Program-made: the position numbers and the translations under genes | Assembly (NCBI RefSeq): GCF_910592395.1 | Contig: NC_088311.1 | Coordinates: 17,548,501 to 17,612,500, forward strand | Direction: 5' to 3' | From: Lineus longissimus | Lineage: Eukaryota; Nemertea; Pilidiophora; Heteronemertea; Lineidae | Length of the DNA stretch: 64,000 bases | Notes under the pieces: generated by a model | Databases searched by the model: none | What the model was told of the DNA's origin: nothing | What the model saw: only the letters and a program-made list of their open reading frames with translations | Part shown: piece after piece, positions 1 to 11,722 of the stretch | Layout: the number at the start of each line of letters is the position of its first letter | Position numbering within the stretch: position 1 is the first letter of the stretch

Positions 1-1836
<1,836 letters not shown>

Positions 1837-1932
1837 TTCAAACGAGGGGCAGGAGGAATCGAAGCGTGTGGACATGTTTGTAAGGGATGTGTAGTCTTAT
1901 TGAAGGATCTTTCTAGCTGGATGGATGGAGGA

Positions 1933-1938
1933 AATAAA
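1933..1938 (+). promoter_or_regulatory. Candidate poly(A) signal AATAAA for VCP
   Basis: AATAAA lies about 97 bases after the VCP stop codon. A second AATAAA at 3341-3346 could serve a long 3' UTR. Which one is used cannot be told from sequence. Confidence 0.5.
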
Positions 1939-2134
1939 TGATGTTTGCTTGAACTATAGTGTTTCCATAATTTCTTTTTTTTGTTCCACTATAGGATTGT
2001 GAACAGTGGGACTTAGCACTATAGACATTATTCCTTCACACCTGTTGTGTACTGTACAATCAGCATATTGCTTTAGCACACCCTTTGAAGATTCAAGGAC
2101 ATTCACTTCCAACAAATGTTTGCGGGAGTGAATT

Positions 2135-2395
2135 TTCCACGGTCAACATTTGTAGTCAACTTTTAGATTTTCACCGCCGACGCAAATGTATCTTCTCGTT
2201 TCCTGTTAAAAACTCCAGCGCAGATCGTAAGCTAGATTCGGCCTGCTGAATATGTGGATAATCACGCTGAATATGTGGATAATCACGTTCCATTCAGAAA
2301 CCCCGTATGGGAATTCCACGATGCATTGCTTTGATCCTGACTGCTGTGCGGGAAATGGGGCGGGCATTGTTTCGCTTGTACAAAATTCCCTCTTA
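2135..2395 (+). repeat. Dispersed repeat, unknown family, copy 1
   Basis: The block is collinear with 28300-28547. Shared landmarks in order are a TTTCCTGTT motif, GCTAGATT with GCCTGCTGAA, CATTCAGAAA, TATGGGAATTCCAC, and GCTTGT followed by CAAAATTC. Copy 1 carries an internal duplication of a ~20-bp piece (GCTGAATATGTGGATAATCA) at about 2247-2290. No terminal repeats or coding potential were recognised. Confidence 0.65.
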
Positions 2396-4603
2396 ACTTC
2401 TTCTGTGAGTATATTCTTGCATTTTGCATGTCACCTCAATGATCCAAGACATACTGCTGCTGGTGTTTGTGTTATCTTGAACTTGAAACAAAAAAAACTT
2501 CTCTACAATCGGACAAGTTTGCGTCAATGTTTTGACCGTCTTGCTCAATGTTAAAAATAGATCTGCAAAGTAATGGGTGAAAACCGACACTGTTCTTGAG
2601 GTGCGGCAAAGGCCTGTTTACTTACATGTCCCTTTCATCTTGGGTCTCAAACGGGTGGGCAGATTGCCATATGCTTGATTGTGTTGGACCATGGAACACA
2701 AACACTTACCGTACACTTCACTTTTCGCTGAATACCCAAGGATGTGAAAAAAACTCCAAATTAAAACTTATTTATTGTACTATCGGACTTTCTAAGCTGC
2801 ATTTACTACTGAAGCAGGTTCATGTGCTAGAAAATTTAAATATACATCGATCAGCCATCTTATTTATATTTGTAGATATGTGAAAAACACTCCCCTTCAT
2901 TATAGCTTGTATTTTGACCTGGTTGAAATTGTCGTATCTTGTGAAAGTTAAACATTCCCTGTCGGTAGGTTCAGTTGAAAAAGACGAGGATTTCATTCCT
3001 CTTCCTGTATTGTAAACCGCCAATGTATCTGTTTCTATTATTCCTGACCACTCAATTCAAGTTTACCAAAGTGAAGTTGCTGGAACAATTAGAACTGAAT
3101 TGGAAGAAGAAAATGTTTAAAATAAAAATAAAATGTATATGATTCATATGGCTTGAACAACTACCGTAGTTAAGTATGCTGCAGTATTTATTCGTTTGAA
3201 TTCACTTGTACAGTTCTGTATGTTGCAGTTCATAATTTAGTCTATGTATGTAATCTTTAATGTGAAAGAAATATCTGCACTCATTATAAGAATATGATGT
3301 ACAATGCTCTGCTGTGTGATGTACCTTGAGCACAGAGAGAAATAAAGTTGCAGATATTGATTTGTTAAACGCGTTTTTTGTTTTCTTCTGTCATGCAGCT
3401 ATGGCCCAAAGCCTGCAAGTTCTGTGTATGACTTGGCCATCTTGAGGTCGTGCCCCTGTGGTGGAGGACATCTTCATGTACAAGACGAGACCACATTTAT
3501 TTGGTTCTTCCGTTTACTAGCAAGCAACTCTCAGGATGAGATCTAAATACTAGTCTTGTGCCTTGTGGGCAACGTCTGTTCACTCCAGTTTTCTCGCTGG
3601 TGGATGTTTGAAGAGACTTGGACAAGACACTGTGAATGAAACAGCAGTACATGTGTGACAAGCTGTTCCTACATTGTACGTGTCTTGGAAATGGAGAACG
3701 TCATATTTGCCTCGAAAGGAGGATCATTCACTCGACCAATGAAGGGGGAAGTTGGAGAGGGACAGTCAACTAAAAAGGTCCGATCAATTGGCACAACCTG
3801 GTGTGGGGCTATTGTGTAGTGTCATTGCAGTTCTCTGTATATCAATTGCCTGATACTGGGTACTAGGATAGATATCGGATTGTACCCGTATGTACAAACA
3901 CTGAGATTTCAAAATGCTTTTCCTTAAAGTTTATGCAGAAAGGCATAGTGTATTAAAACACTACAAAAATATTCATGAAATTTTCAGTGAAAGCATTTAC
4001 ATGTACACCTTAACATGTACGCGTCTTCATTCAGAATTTCTGAGATGCATGCCAGATGGTCTGTTCATTTTCTGCAAAAAAAGTTGGCTGTCCCAGGGAG
4101 TTCTGCCACTGAGCCCCATAGCACTGTGCTCAGGGAGGTGTCCTTTGGTCAGTATTGCTCTCTATTCTTCAGTCATGTCGGTAGGCCTTGAATCCATCAA
4201 CTGTTCACTTCACCAAATGAACCTTTGGCTTATTTGCCCATTGGATTACCAGGGTAATGAAATCGAGGCCACAAGTTAGTTTACAAGGCCAAGGGAACAA
4301 CCTCTGACACGCAGCATCAGGGAGCAGGTCTGAATTGCTGGAGTCTGGTCTCCAGCTCTCATCTTCATTCATACTATTCATATATCCCACATTGTCCAAA
4401 AGAATTATGGACACCTCATGGTTGTGATAAGTCCCATGCTACGATTCTCGTCCTGGTCTTTCTAGCCACAGTCTCCTCTTCATGCACACACACAGTTATA
4501 CTCACAGGCATTGCATCAAGTGTGGTTATTGGATTTAGGGGGAAATAATGAATTCTGAAGGTTTAGTACAAAAGAATTTATTGAGTAACATTTGTTTGAA
4601 ATA

Positions 4604-4785
4604 CAGTAGAACCTCTCTATTAAATACACCCATGGGACTGACAAGTGCTGTCCTTGATAGAGAGGTGTCCTGATAAGAGAGGTCAAATTAAATGGAAAAA
4701 ACAATTTGGGACCAAAACTAGTGTCCTTAATAGAGAGGTTGTCCTTAATAGAGTCTAGAGGTGTCCGCTAAGGGAGGTTCTGCTG
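4604..4785. mobile_element. Pogo/Tigger-like MITE, copy 1
   Basis: About 180 bp with terminal inverted repeats of the form CAGTAGAACCTCTCTATTAA and matching inverted end (GGGAGGTTCTGCTG), flanked by TA on both sides as expected for Tc1/mariner/pogo insertion. The body alternates 'rule' blocks such as GAGAGGTGTCCTGAT and TTTGGGACCAAAACTAGTG. No coding capacity. At least twelve copies occur in this window. Confidence 0.8.
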
Positions 4786-5495
4786 TATACATTTTCAATT
4801 TTTGTGAACTATGATTACACGTATGAATATGAATTGAATATGATTTGAAAAGTCGTCAAATTGCTTCCGATAATTATCGAATGTGTGTTGTTTACCACAC
4901 TGTTATCAGAGCATCTTGAGGAAATCAGGGGTTACTGTTCACAGTGCAGGGCCGGAGAAGCGAACATTAACCCCTGATTTCTTCAGGATGTTACCAGAGC
5001 GAAGCACATTACAACTTTGAGGTAGACAGATCAGGAGAGTTCAACACGCTGCCTTTTGATTGCACTAAGATTTAGTAATCGGAAATTAACAATCATGATT
5101 TGACAAATTGCATTTCATTTTGTGAAACGATATACTCGGGGGGGGGGGGAAATTTATCATTTAATTCTTTATGAACTTTCGAATCAATCATAACTTTTCA
5201 GATTTTTGTTATGACAGTTAAGCTGGGGTGGTCCTCACTGGATGCAGGCCCGAAGGCATGGTTTGAATATGTGGCCCAATGTCAACACTTGCAGAGGAGG
5301 CTGGGTTACTGACTGAAAAGTGCTCATCCAATATGAACGTCTCCAGACCCTGGACAAATTTTAAATTCAAGATTTTCAAGAATCTATTGCATATTCACTT
5401 ACACATTGAGGTGGGGATGATGGTATAGAAAGCTGGACATCTATAGTACAAGTTCAAGATGATAAATGGTACCCCAGCTTATCCACCATTATTTT

Positions 5496-6818
5496 TCAGG
5501 TAGCTAAACTAGCTTTCTTTGTATGACTCAGTTTCTTGTACAGTTGTTTCAGATGATTTTTACGGTCATTCAAACAACCCAGAAATGAGTTTGCATAGCC
5601 TGGGATAGTATTATCTGTACCCAGATCATCGGCCAAAACTTGTCCATCATCCCATATCAAGTCGAAGCCCCCAACTCTTTTCTCTTTCCCACTGAGTCTC
5701 CCCTCCATGTCTACAATATTGATCATGTCCTCTAGTAGGCCACACTTGAGATCGTAGTCATCAGGACCGCTGGCTGTCAGAGATGGGGAGGCGTTCACCT
5801 CAATCAACCAAGGCTTCAGGTTTTTATCGAGGAGAATGTCGTAACCGTACAACTCAAAACAATGCTTGTCATTGATCATAACCTTTTGAACACTTAGAAG
5901 ACTTTTGATGAAAATGTTATCCATTTCTGAAAAGCATTCTTCAACTTTTTCAAGGCCATGCTGTGCAATCAAGAATTCCCTGAGCTGTTGTGTCGACCAC
6001 TTACAACCTTTCTCCGGATCGTAATCCGGCGCCGTTTTCTGAATGGCGACATTCGTTAAATGAACATAAGCGTCATCTATTGAGCTGAGAGAATACCTAG
6101 TCAGCGAGAATCTGGCAAACCCTCCACGATACAACCAAACCTTGAGGGGAACATAACTCATCACCAAAACATAAATCCTGATGTCAAATTTCCTCCCTCC
6201 AATCACCAATGGATTTTCGATGTAACGAGATACAACGTACGTCTCCGGAGCATCTTTAGGTACAGTATCGTTCAGCTGATGCTGATATTCGCCCTTTTTC
6301 CAGTCAGTGATATCCTTCAGCCTCCGAAACAAGAAGATACCCTTCCCCTGAGATTTTGCCACCGGCTTCATAATCCAAACAGTGCCCGGATTTTTCTTGA
6401 ATTCCTCAACAAAAATATGATATTCGGATGGCAACTCGAAAGTTGTCGGATAAAAATCAAATTTCTGAGCCTCTAACTTTCCTTGTTCCTTTTCCACTTG
6501 TTTCCGCATCCTTTTCAGATTTTTCACCATCAAGTTTTTCCTTGTTAACTCATAATGATTTCTAAAGTGACAGATTCTCACGTGTTCTTGAAGATAGCAG
6601 TTGTCAAAGTACTCCTTCATCCACATGACATCACACCAATAAAAATCCCAATCATTACTGTCGCCGCCAACATCTTGCCAACCACGAGCTTTTATTACGT
6701 CATAGATGGTGTTGGTGAATCCACAACGGTATCTAACTGGTCTGTCAGCAATGATTCCTCTTGGTCTTTGAGAGCCAGCTTTCTGGGAGTACCCAGAAAT
6801 TTTTCCACCTCTTGACAT
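5496..6818 (-). CDS. TTLL9: Tubulin polyglutamylase TTLL9, single coding exon
   Basis: 440-residue tubulin-tyrosine-ligase-like protein, essentially the family length. TTLL9 adds glutamate chains to axonemal tubulin in cilia and flagella. Visible features: TTLL9-type N-terminal block around [17 protein letters not shown] (residues ~57-73) and [14 protein letters not shown]-grasp nucleotide-binding motif [20 protein letters not shown] (~147-166); [19 protein letters not shown] (~207-225); [10 protein letters not shown]; and the metal-binding [12 protein letters not shown] (~340-351). The C-terminal block [10 protein letters not shown]-like (here [15 protein letters not shown]) is present. All key residues are intact. 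The coding region has no introns, although the vertebrate gene is split into many exons. An acceptor-like CTTTTTTTCAG just upstream (exon edge ~6863) suggests a separate 5' UTR exon. Either introns were lost or this is a functional retrocopy; no poly(A) tract or flanking duplication was seen. Confidence 0.95.
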   Translation of the reverse strand: MSRGGKISGYSQKAGSQRPRGIIADRPVRYRCGFTNTIYDVIKARGWQDVGGDSNDWDFYWCDVMWMKEYFDNCYLQEHVRICHFRNHYELTRKNLMVKNLKRMRKQVEKEQGKLEAQKFDFYPTTFELPSEYHIFVEEFKKNPGTVWIMKPVAKSQGKGIFLFRRLKDITDWKKGEYQHQLNDTVPKDAPETYVVSRYIENPLVIGGRKFDIRIYVLVMSYVPLKVWLYRGGFARFSLTRYSLSSIDDAYVHLTNVAIQKTAPDYDPEKGCKWSTQQLREFLIAQHGLEKVEECFSEMDNIFIKSLLSVQKVMINDKHCFELYGYDILLDKNLKPWLIEVNASPSLTASGPDDYDLKCGLLEDMINIVDMEGRLSGKEKRVGGFDLIWDDGQVLADDLGTDNTIPGYANSFLGCLNDRKNHLKQLYKKLSHTKKASLAT

Positions 6819-7042
6819 GATGGGAGTGAAATTAATGTAATCACATCAGAATCTGCAGGACACCTGAAAAAAAGATTGCGATTATTATCATGCACTAATG
6901 ACCAATGGGAATGGCACTGCATCATTAGAATATGGTGGCCATGGGATCCTTTATTTGGTTTACTGTCGTTTCGCTACATTGCCAGTTCGCTACCAGTCGT
7001 TTCGCTACATGTGGCGGTCGTTTCGCTACATGGTAGCTCTGT

Positions 7043-9470
7043 AAATCTGAAACAGCATGTCACCTTCGAAACTCACAGGTCTGGTCACACCCTGGATGTT
7101 GCAGTAACATTCAACGACAGCCAGTTGCTTAAGGATGTGACGCAGTGTGACATGGTCTCCGATCACCATCTCTTTCTATGTCACATTTCTCAGCCAAAGC
7201 CCTCACCCGTTCAAACGGAGGTTAGCACCAGAAAGTTTCGGGCCATCGACCCAGCATTGGTGGAACGGGACATTGCCTCGCTTGACATTGCCTCTAGTGA
7301 CGCCCCTGTGTCGGAACTGTGTGAACGGTACAACACCCAGCTGAGAGCTGTCCTTGACAACCACGCTCCTGCACATAAACGACTGGTAACAATTCGATCA
7401 TCCCACCCTTGGTACTCTGATGAACTACGCGAGGCCAAAAAACATAAAAGAGCTTCTGAGCGCCTGTGGCGTAGAACCAAACTTACTGTTCATCTCGAGA
7501 TGTTTCGTGAGTCAAGAACGAGCTATAACAAACTACTTCGTGCAACGAAGGCACAGTATTTCCAGGACAAAATCATCGAAGTGAAATCGGATAGAAAAGC
7601 CCTTCAAAGGGTTTTTAATGACATTCTCCTCAAGGACAAGGAGGTCAAACTGCCCGACCATGACGATCCTGCCAAGCTTGCCGATCAGTTCGCGGAATAT
7701 TTCGATGAGAAAGTAAAGGGCATCCGTCAAGGACTTCCTGCCCGGAGTGATGTGCGATGGCCAACGACAGCATCAAACACCCAACCATCACTTGGGTGTT
7801 TTGATCCAGTTGATGACGCTGAATTGCTTAGTGTTATCAAACGGTCACCTAAGAAGTCGTGTGACCTTGACCCCATGCCAACTTGGTTGCTAGTATCCTC
7901 CATCTCAGCAGTCATTCCCATCATCAAGGTGATCGTAAACAGATCCATGGCTGATGGAGTGGTGCCAGACTCGATGAAAGAAGCGTTGGTTTTTCCTCTG
8001 CTCAAAAAACCATCCCTAGACCAGGAGATTATGAAAAACTATCGACCTGTCAGCAATCTGACTTTCCTCTCAAAGGTACTTGAACGAGTGGTCGCTGCGC
8101 GCCTCAAAGCGTACATGGACATTCACGATCTCCATGACACTTTCCAGTCAGCATACAAGCAGGGTCACAGCACGGAGACTGCCCTGCTTAAGGTACAGAA
8201 CGACATTCGATGCATGGTGGACGAACATGGAGCCGCGATTCTCGTTCTTCTTGATCTTAGTGCCGCGTTTGACACAGTTGACCACGAGATTCTCCTTGGT
8301 AGATTGGGTGATTTGTTGGGTGTATCTGGCACTGCCCTTGCATGGTTCCGCTCATACCTGACATGCCGTAGTCAGCGTGTGGTAATAAACGGGAACCTAT
8401 CGACTGCGAAACCACTTTGCTTTGGTGTCCCTCAAGGATCGGTCCTTGGACCGATTCTTTTCCTCGTTTACATTCTACCACTCGGAGAACTGCTTAGAGG
8501 ATGTGACATTCAAAGGCATGGATTTGCGGATGACACACAGGTCTACAGGGCCATTACTGCCTTGCGCGACAGATCTGCTATCCCTCATCAGGTGAAGGAG
8601 CTGAGTGAGAAACTGGCAATCATTCACCAGTGGCTTGCCGATAACAAGCTGAAAGGAAATCCAGATAAGACTGAAGTCCTCCTGTTTGGCACCCCGCAGT
8701 CGCTCAGGTCACTGGACATGCATTCAATCGATGTCGCGGGAACTGGGATTAGTGTGTCAAATGTTCCTATTAGGAATCTAGGTGTGCTTTTTGACTCATC
8801 CCTCTCTATGGACGCCCATGTGAGCAACATCGTCCGTGTGTGTTCTTATCACCTGCGCAACATTGGCAGAGTAAGAAAAGAGTTGACTGATGAAGCTGCT
8901 GGGTGCCTGACTCGGGCGATGGTCCTTTCTCGCCTCGACTACTGTAATAGCAGCCTTGCTGGCTGCAGTCAGTCATCCGTGGCCAGACTTCAACTTGTCC
9001 AAAACCGTGCAGCCAGACTTGTTACCAGAACTAGGCGCTCTGATCACATCACGCCTGTCCTGAAGGAATTGCACTGGCTGCCGGTGGAGCAAAGAATGAT
9101 TTACAAGTTGTTGGTCCTGGTCTACGGAGCGATACATGGCACAGCCCCCGGGTACCTTTGCAGCCTCATCACTCCCTACGTGCCAACCCGGCCACTAAGA
9201 TCAGGGTCGCAGGATATTATAACTCAGCCAACATATAGACTCAAAACGTTTGGTGGGAGAGCATTCGAGATTCTTGCTCCCCAAATGTGGAACACTTTGG
9301 ACGCCACACTGCGACAAGAGACCTCATTGGCCACATTCAAAAGTTCTCTAAAGACATTTCTATTTCGAGACTATTTCGGGGTGTGATTCAAACTAGGTGG
9401 GGAGCGCCACAGAACATTGCGACAGTGATATGGGGCGCTATAGAAATGCTAATTCTATCTAATTCTATCT
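7043..9470 (+). mobile_element. CR1/L2-group non-LTR retrotransposon, 5'-truncated, inserted in the Foldback arm
   Basis: The insertion starts abruptly inside the endonuclease domain and runs to a 3' tail of ATTCTATCTA units (9448-9470), the short-repeat tail typical of CR1/L2-group LINEs. The 3' UTR holds GGGGCGCTATAGAAATGC, similar to the GGCGCTATATAAATG-like ends of this group. The empty site in the other Foldback arm reads CATGGTAGGTCG; the filled site reads CATGGTAG, then LINE, then TAGGTCG, so the target duplication is at most 3 bp. 5' truncation is the usual result of incomplete target-primed reverse transcription. Confidence 0.9.
7045..9386 (+). CDS. LINE ORF2 fragment: endonuclease C-terminus plus intact reverse transcriptase
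   Basis: An open frame from 6876 runs through Foldback DNA into the LINE; the LINE-derived part starts at about 7045, so the ORF's first ~56 codons are not LINE protein. Then come the end of an APE-type endonuclease (GHTLDVAVTF then SDHHLFLCHI), a linker, and a full reverse transcriptase with KNYRPVSNLTFLSKVLERVV, the first catalytic aspartate in LDLSAAFDTVDHEIL, GVPQGSVLGPILF and the FADDTQVY active site. The C-terminal LSRLDYCNSSLAG block is typical of CR1/L2 and related clades. No stop or frameshift over ~780 codons indicates a young insertion. It cannot act alone because the N-terminal endonuclease part and ORF1 are missing. Confidence 0.9.
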
Positions 9471-9815
9471 AGGTCGTTTCGCTACATGGGTGGAGTCGTT
9501 TCGCTACATGATGGGTACGGTCGTTTCGCTTCATGGAGGACGTTTCGCTACATGGATGTAGGTAATTTAGCTACATCGTAGGTCGTTTCGCTACATGGGT
9601 GGAGTCATTATTTTTTCAAGTTTGTGCTAAACTCCGGGCTAAATATTTGTTGTGAATTTAGGGAAAAAATGCTCGAGTATACTACAATCAAGATGTACAG
9701 ACCGGGGGAGCTGGCGGTACGTACCCATAAGTCTTTGCGGTAGTCTCGCGCGTACCGGATATAACCCATCAAGCTTTTCTCCTTCAGAGAAATACTGCGT
9801 TGCGCTCAAGTGCCT

Positions 9816-9978
9816 TATAAGGCTCGGCGGAAAGCCCCCCACATGGCACTTTCAAAGTCAATAACGATGTTATCGACGCGAACCTCTCCGACAATCTCCT
9901 TCAACCTTTGCAAGATTGCTTTATAATCGCGCTTCTTTCGGCCGGACATCAATGCAAACGCGAGGGGCAACTGTTTTA
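9816..9978 (-). pseudogene. MULE transposase fragment B (left arm)
   Basis: Encodes LKQLPLAFALMSGRKKRDYK followed by AILQRLKEIV and then VDNIVIDFESAMWGAFRRAL. This matches the middle of the MULE DDE domain, including the second acidic residue in the IDFESA block. It reads on the minus strand here; the mirror copy reads plus at about 10369-10535. It abuts fragment A head to head. Confidence 0.8.
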
Positions 9979-9984
9979 AAGCTG

Positions 9985-10119
9985 ACATTAATGTCCGAGA
10001 TCGCCGGCATTTCATCTTCGCAACAGATGAACAAATCCACCTCCTGAGTAAAGCAAAGACCTGGTACGCTGATGCCACGTTTAAACTTTGCCGGTCGCTT
10101 TCCGCCGAGTATTTCCAGG
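9985..10119 (+). pseudogene. MULE transposase fragment A (left arm)
   Basis: Encodes VRDRRHFIFATDEQIHLL then SKAKTWYADATFKLCRSL. This is the N-terminal part of the MULE transposase core, where the aspartate in the WYADATFK block is the first catalytic residue. In a normal transposase this piece directly precedes fragment B in the same direction; here A and B face opposite ways. A mirror copy lies at about 10230-10365 on the minus strand. Confidence 0.8.
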
Positions 10120-10134
10120 CATCAACATCACAGG

Positions 10135-10212
10135 ATGTCTGTTCCACTGGACCCAAGCAATTTGGCGGAAAGTCCAAGAACTCGGCTTGCAAACGGCCTA
10201 CGCGAACGATAG
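10135..10212 (+). pseudogene. MULE transposase fragment C (loop of the Foldback element)
   Basis: Encodes CLFHWTQAIWRKVQELGLQ then TAYANDR, the conserved C-x-F-H-W block that follows the second catalytic aspartate in MULE transposases. It is single copy because it fills the unpaired loop between the arms. Together A, B and C make up much of one transposase core in scrambled order and orientation. Confidence 0.8.
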
Positions 10213-10215
10213 ATG

Positions 10216-10978
10216 CCTGTGATGTTGATGCCTGGAAATACTCGGCGGAAAGCGACCGGCAAAGTTTAAACGTGGCATCAACGTACCAGGTCTTTGCTTT
10301 ACTCAGGAGGTGGATTTGTTCATCTGTTGCGAAGATGAAATGCCGGCGATCTCGGACATTAATGTCAGCTTTAAAACAGTTGCCCCTCGCGTTTGCATTG
10401 ATGTCCGGCCGAAAGAAGCGCGATTATAAAGCAATCTTGCAAAGGTTGAAGGAGATTGTCGGAGAGGTTCGCGTCGATAACATCGTTATTGACTTTGAAA
10501 GTGCCATGTGGGGGGCTTTCCGCCGAGCCTTATAAGGCACTTGAGCGCAACGCAGTATTTCTCTGAAGGAGAAAAGCTTGATGGGTTATATCCGGTACGC
10601 GCGAGACTACCGCAAAGACTTATGGGTACGTACCGCCAGCTCCCCCGGTCTGTACATCTTGATTGTAGTATACTCGAGCATTTTTTCCCTAAATTCACAA
10701 CAAATATTTAGCCCGGAGTTTAGCACAAACTTGAAAAAATAATGACTCCACCCATGTAGCGAAACGACCTACGATGTAGCTAAATTACCTACATCCATGT
10801 AGCGAAACGACTCCACCCATGTAGCGAAACGTCCTCCATGTAGCGAAACGACCGTACCCATCATGTAGCGAAACGACTCCACCCATGTAGCGAAACGACC
10901 TACCATGTAGCGAAACGACCGCCACATGTAGCGAAACGACTTGTAGCGAACTGGCAATGTAGCGAAACAGCCCGATAC
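10216..10978 (-). repeat. Foldback element, right inverted arm (uninterrupted)
   Basis: Complete arm of about 763 bp. From the loop outward it holds transposase pieces, an AT-rich spacer and then about eleven ATGTAGCGAAACG units in varied spacing, some degenerate (ATGTAGCTAAATT, GTAGCGAACTGG). It gives the empty-site sequence for the LINE insertion in the left arm. Confidence 0.9.
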
Positions 10979-11722
10979 CCTTTATTTCGTTACAGAGGAG
11001 GCATTCATGCACTGCAGAGATGACAATAAGTGTCTTCTTCTCATCCTGATCAAAAGTAACAGATGGGCCATGGGCCTGGCCCATGCCCATGCTCATGCAT
11101 CAAAAATATGTAAGCTCGCCTTTTTGAATGCTAATGCTATGGATGGTCATGCCTAAACATGCTGAATGGTGGTGGTGAAAACTGGACAAGAGAAAAAACT
11201 CAACTGTTTCATATACTGATGCAATTTGGCTTGAATTGGCACTGTTTTAAATGGAAATCATATGGACACACCTTACAGTCATAAATACAACTCGTTTGAG
11301 CCTTAGACGAAGGCAGAAATATCACATTTGAGAAATTTCTTGGAAGGAAGTTGATGAAGACATTTCAACTTCGTGAAGATCGTCACAAATCGCCGTGGCA
11401 ACAGAATGCTTGTGCTCCAAAAATGGTGACGTCATATATTTTGCGATGACCAAATTACACTAATTTCGATGACTTGATATTAGTGCGCGATTTTATATGA
11501 TCAATAAAAATCATTGTCTTATAATATTTACATCTTTGTATGACTAAACAATACACAGTTTGTACAGAAAAACTTGAATTAGTGAATTCGATTGTAGTTT
11601 TTGGGTAAAAACAGCGAAATCCTGATAGAACTATATTCATATACTGATTGTTTACGTTGTGGGTGAACAGGCTGTTGAACCTTGATGGAAATCTATCACA
11701 AATCCATGGATAGTCAGTCGAA
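10979..11722 (+). promoter_or_regulatory. MAPK15 upstream region, part of an original divergent promoter with TTLL9
   Basis: No coding exon is recognised. Without the Foldback element this interval and 6819-6956 would form a ~0.9-kb divergent promoter between TTLL9 and MAPK15. It contains an X-box-like site at 11389-11402. A CCAAT box (ACCAATGGGA) lies on the TTLL9 side at about 6900-6909. No clear TATA box was chosen. Confidence 0.5.
11389..11402 (+). promoter_or_regulatory. RFX X-box-like motif
   Basis: ATCGCCGTGGCAAC matches the X-box consensus GTNRCC-N(0-3)-RGYAAC at 11 of 12 constrained or N positions, with a 2-base spacer; the only mismatch is the first G. It lies about 320 bp upstream of the MAPK15 start codon. 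RFX factors drive many ciliary genes, which fits both neighbours. Motif presence is seen; function is inferred. Confidence 0.5.

Larger units (their letters stand above)
1837..5495. other. VCP 3' UTR and convergent VCP/TTLL9 intergenic DNA
   Basis: No further coding exon is recognised. The stretch holds the candidate VCP poly(A) signals, a dispersed repeat at 2135-2395, a pogo-like MITE at 4604-4785 and a G homopolymer near 5139. VCP and TTLL9 point toward each other, so both 3' UTRs end here. A minus-strand AATAAA at 4577-4582 could end a long TTLL9 transcript. Confidence 0.6.
9471..10134 (+). repeat. Foldback element, inner part of left inverted arm
   Basis: Reverse complement of 10216 to ~10920 with only scattered differences (for example one arm reads GCATCAGCG where the other reads GCATCAACG). 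Its outer part carries CGTTTCGCTACATG subrepeats from 9476 to ~9600. The near identity of the arms points to recent origin or to gene conversion between arms. Confidence 0.9.
6957..10978. mobile_element. Foldback-like (FB/NOF-type) MULE element with giant inverted repeats, carrying a nested LINE
   Basis: A giant palindrome: left arm 6957-7042 plus 9471-10134, right arm 10216-10978, with an 81-bp loop. Arm tips consist of repeated CGTTTCGCTACATG subunits (about eleven in the right arm), the hallmark of Foldback elements. Flanks carry an identical 9-bp direct repeat, CCTTTATTT, at 6948-6956 and 10979-10987, the target-duplication size known for MULEs and FB elements. Both outer ends begin with GG when read inward. 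The inner arms and loop encode pieces of a MULE transposase. The left arm is split by a LINE at ~7043-9470; removing it makes the two arms collinear. The element is non-autonomous: its transposase pieces are scrambled. It lies between the divergent genes TTLL9 and MAPK15. Confidence 0.88.

Noticed and set aside
6876-7042. N-terminal 56 codons of the LINE-containing frame
   Set aside because: This part is promoter and Foldback-arm DNA read in frame by chance; LINE homology begins at about 7045.
10769-11096. Minus-strand frames with FRYM repeats
   Set aside because: Translation of the Foldback subrepeats CGTTTCGCTACATG; not protein-coding.
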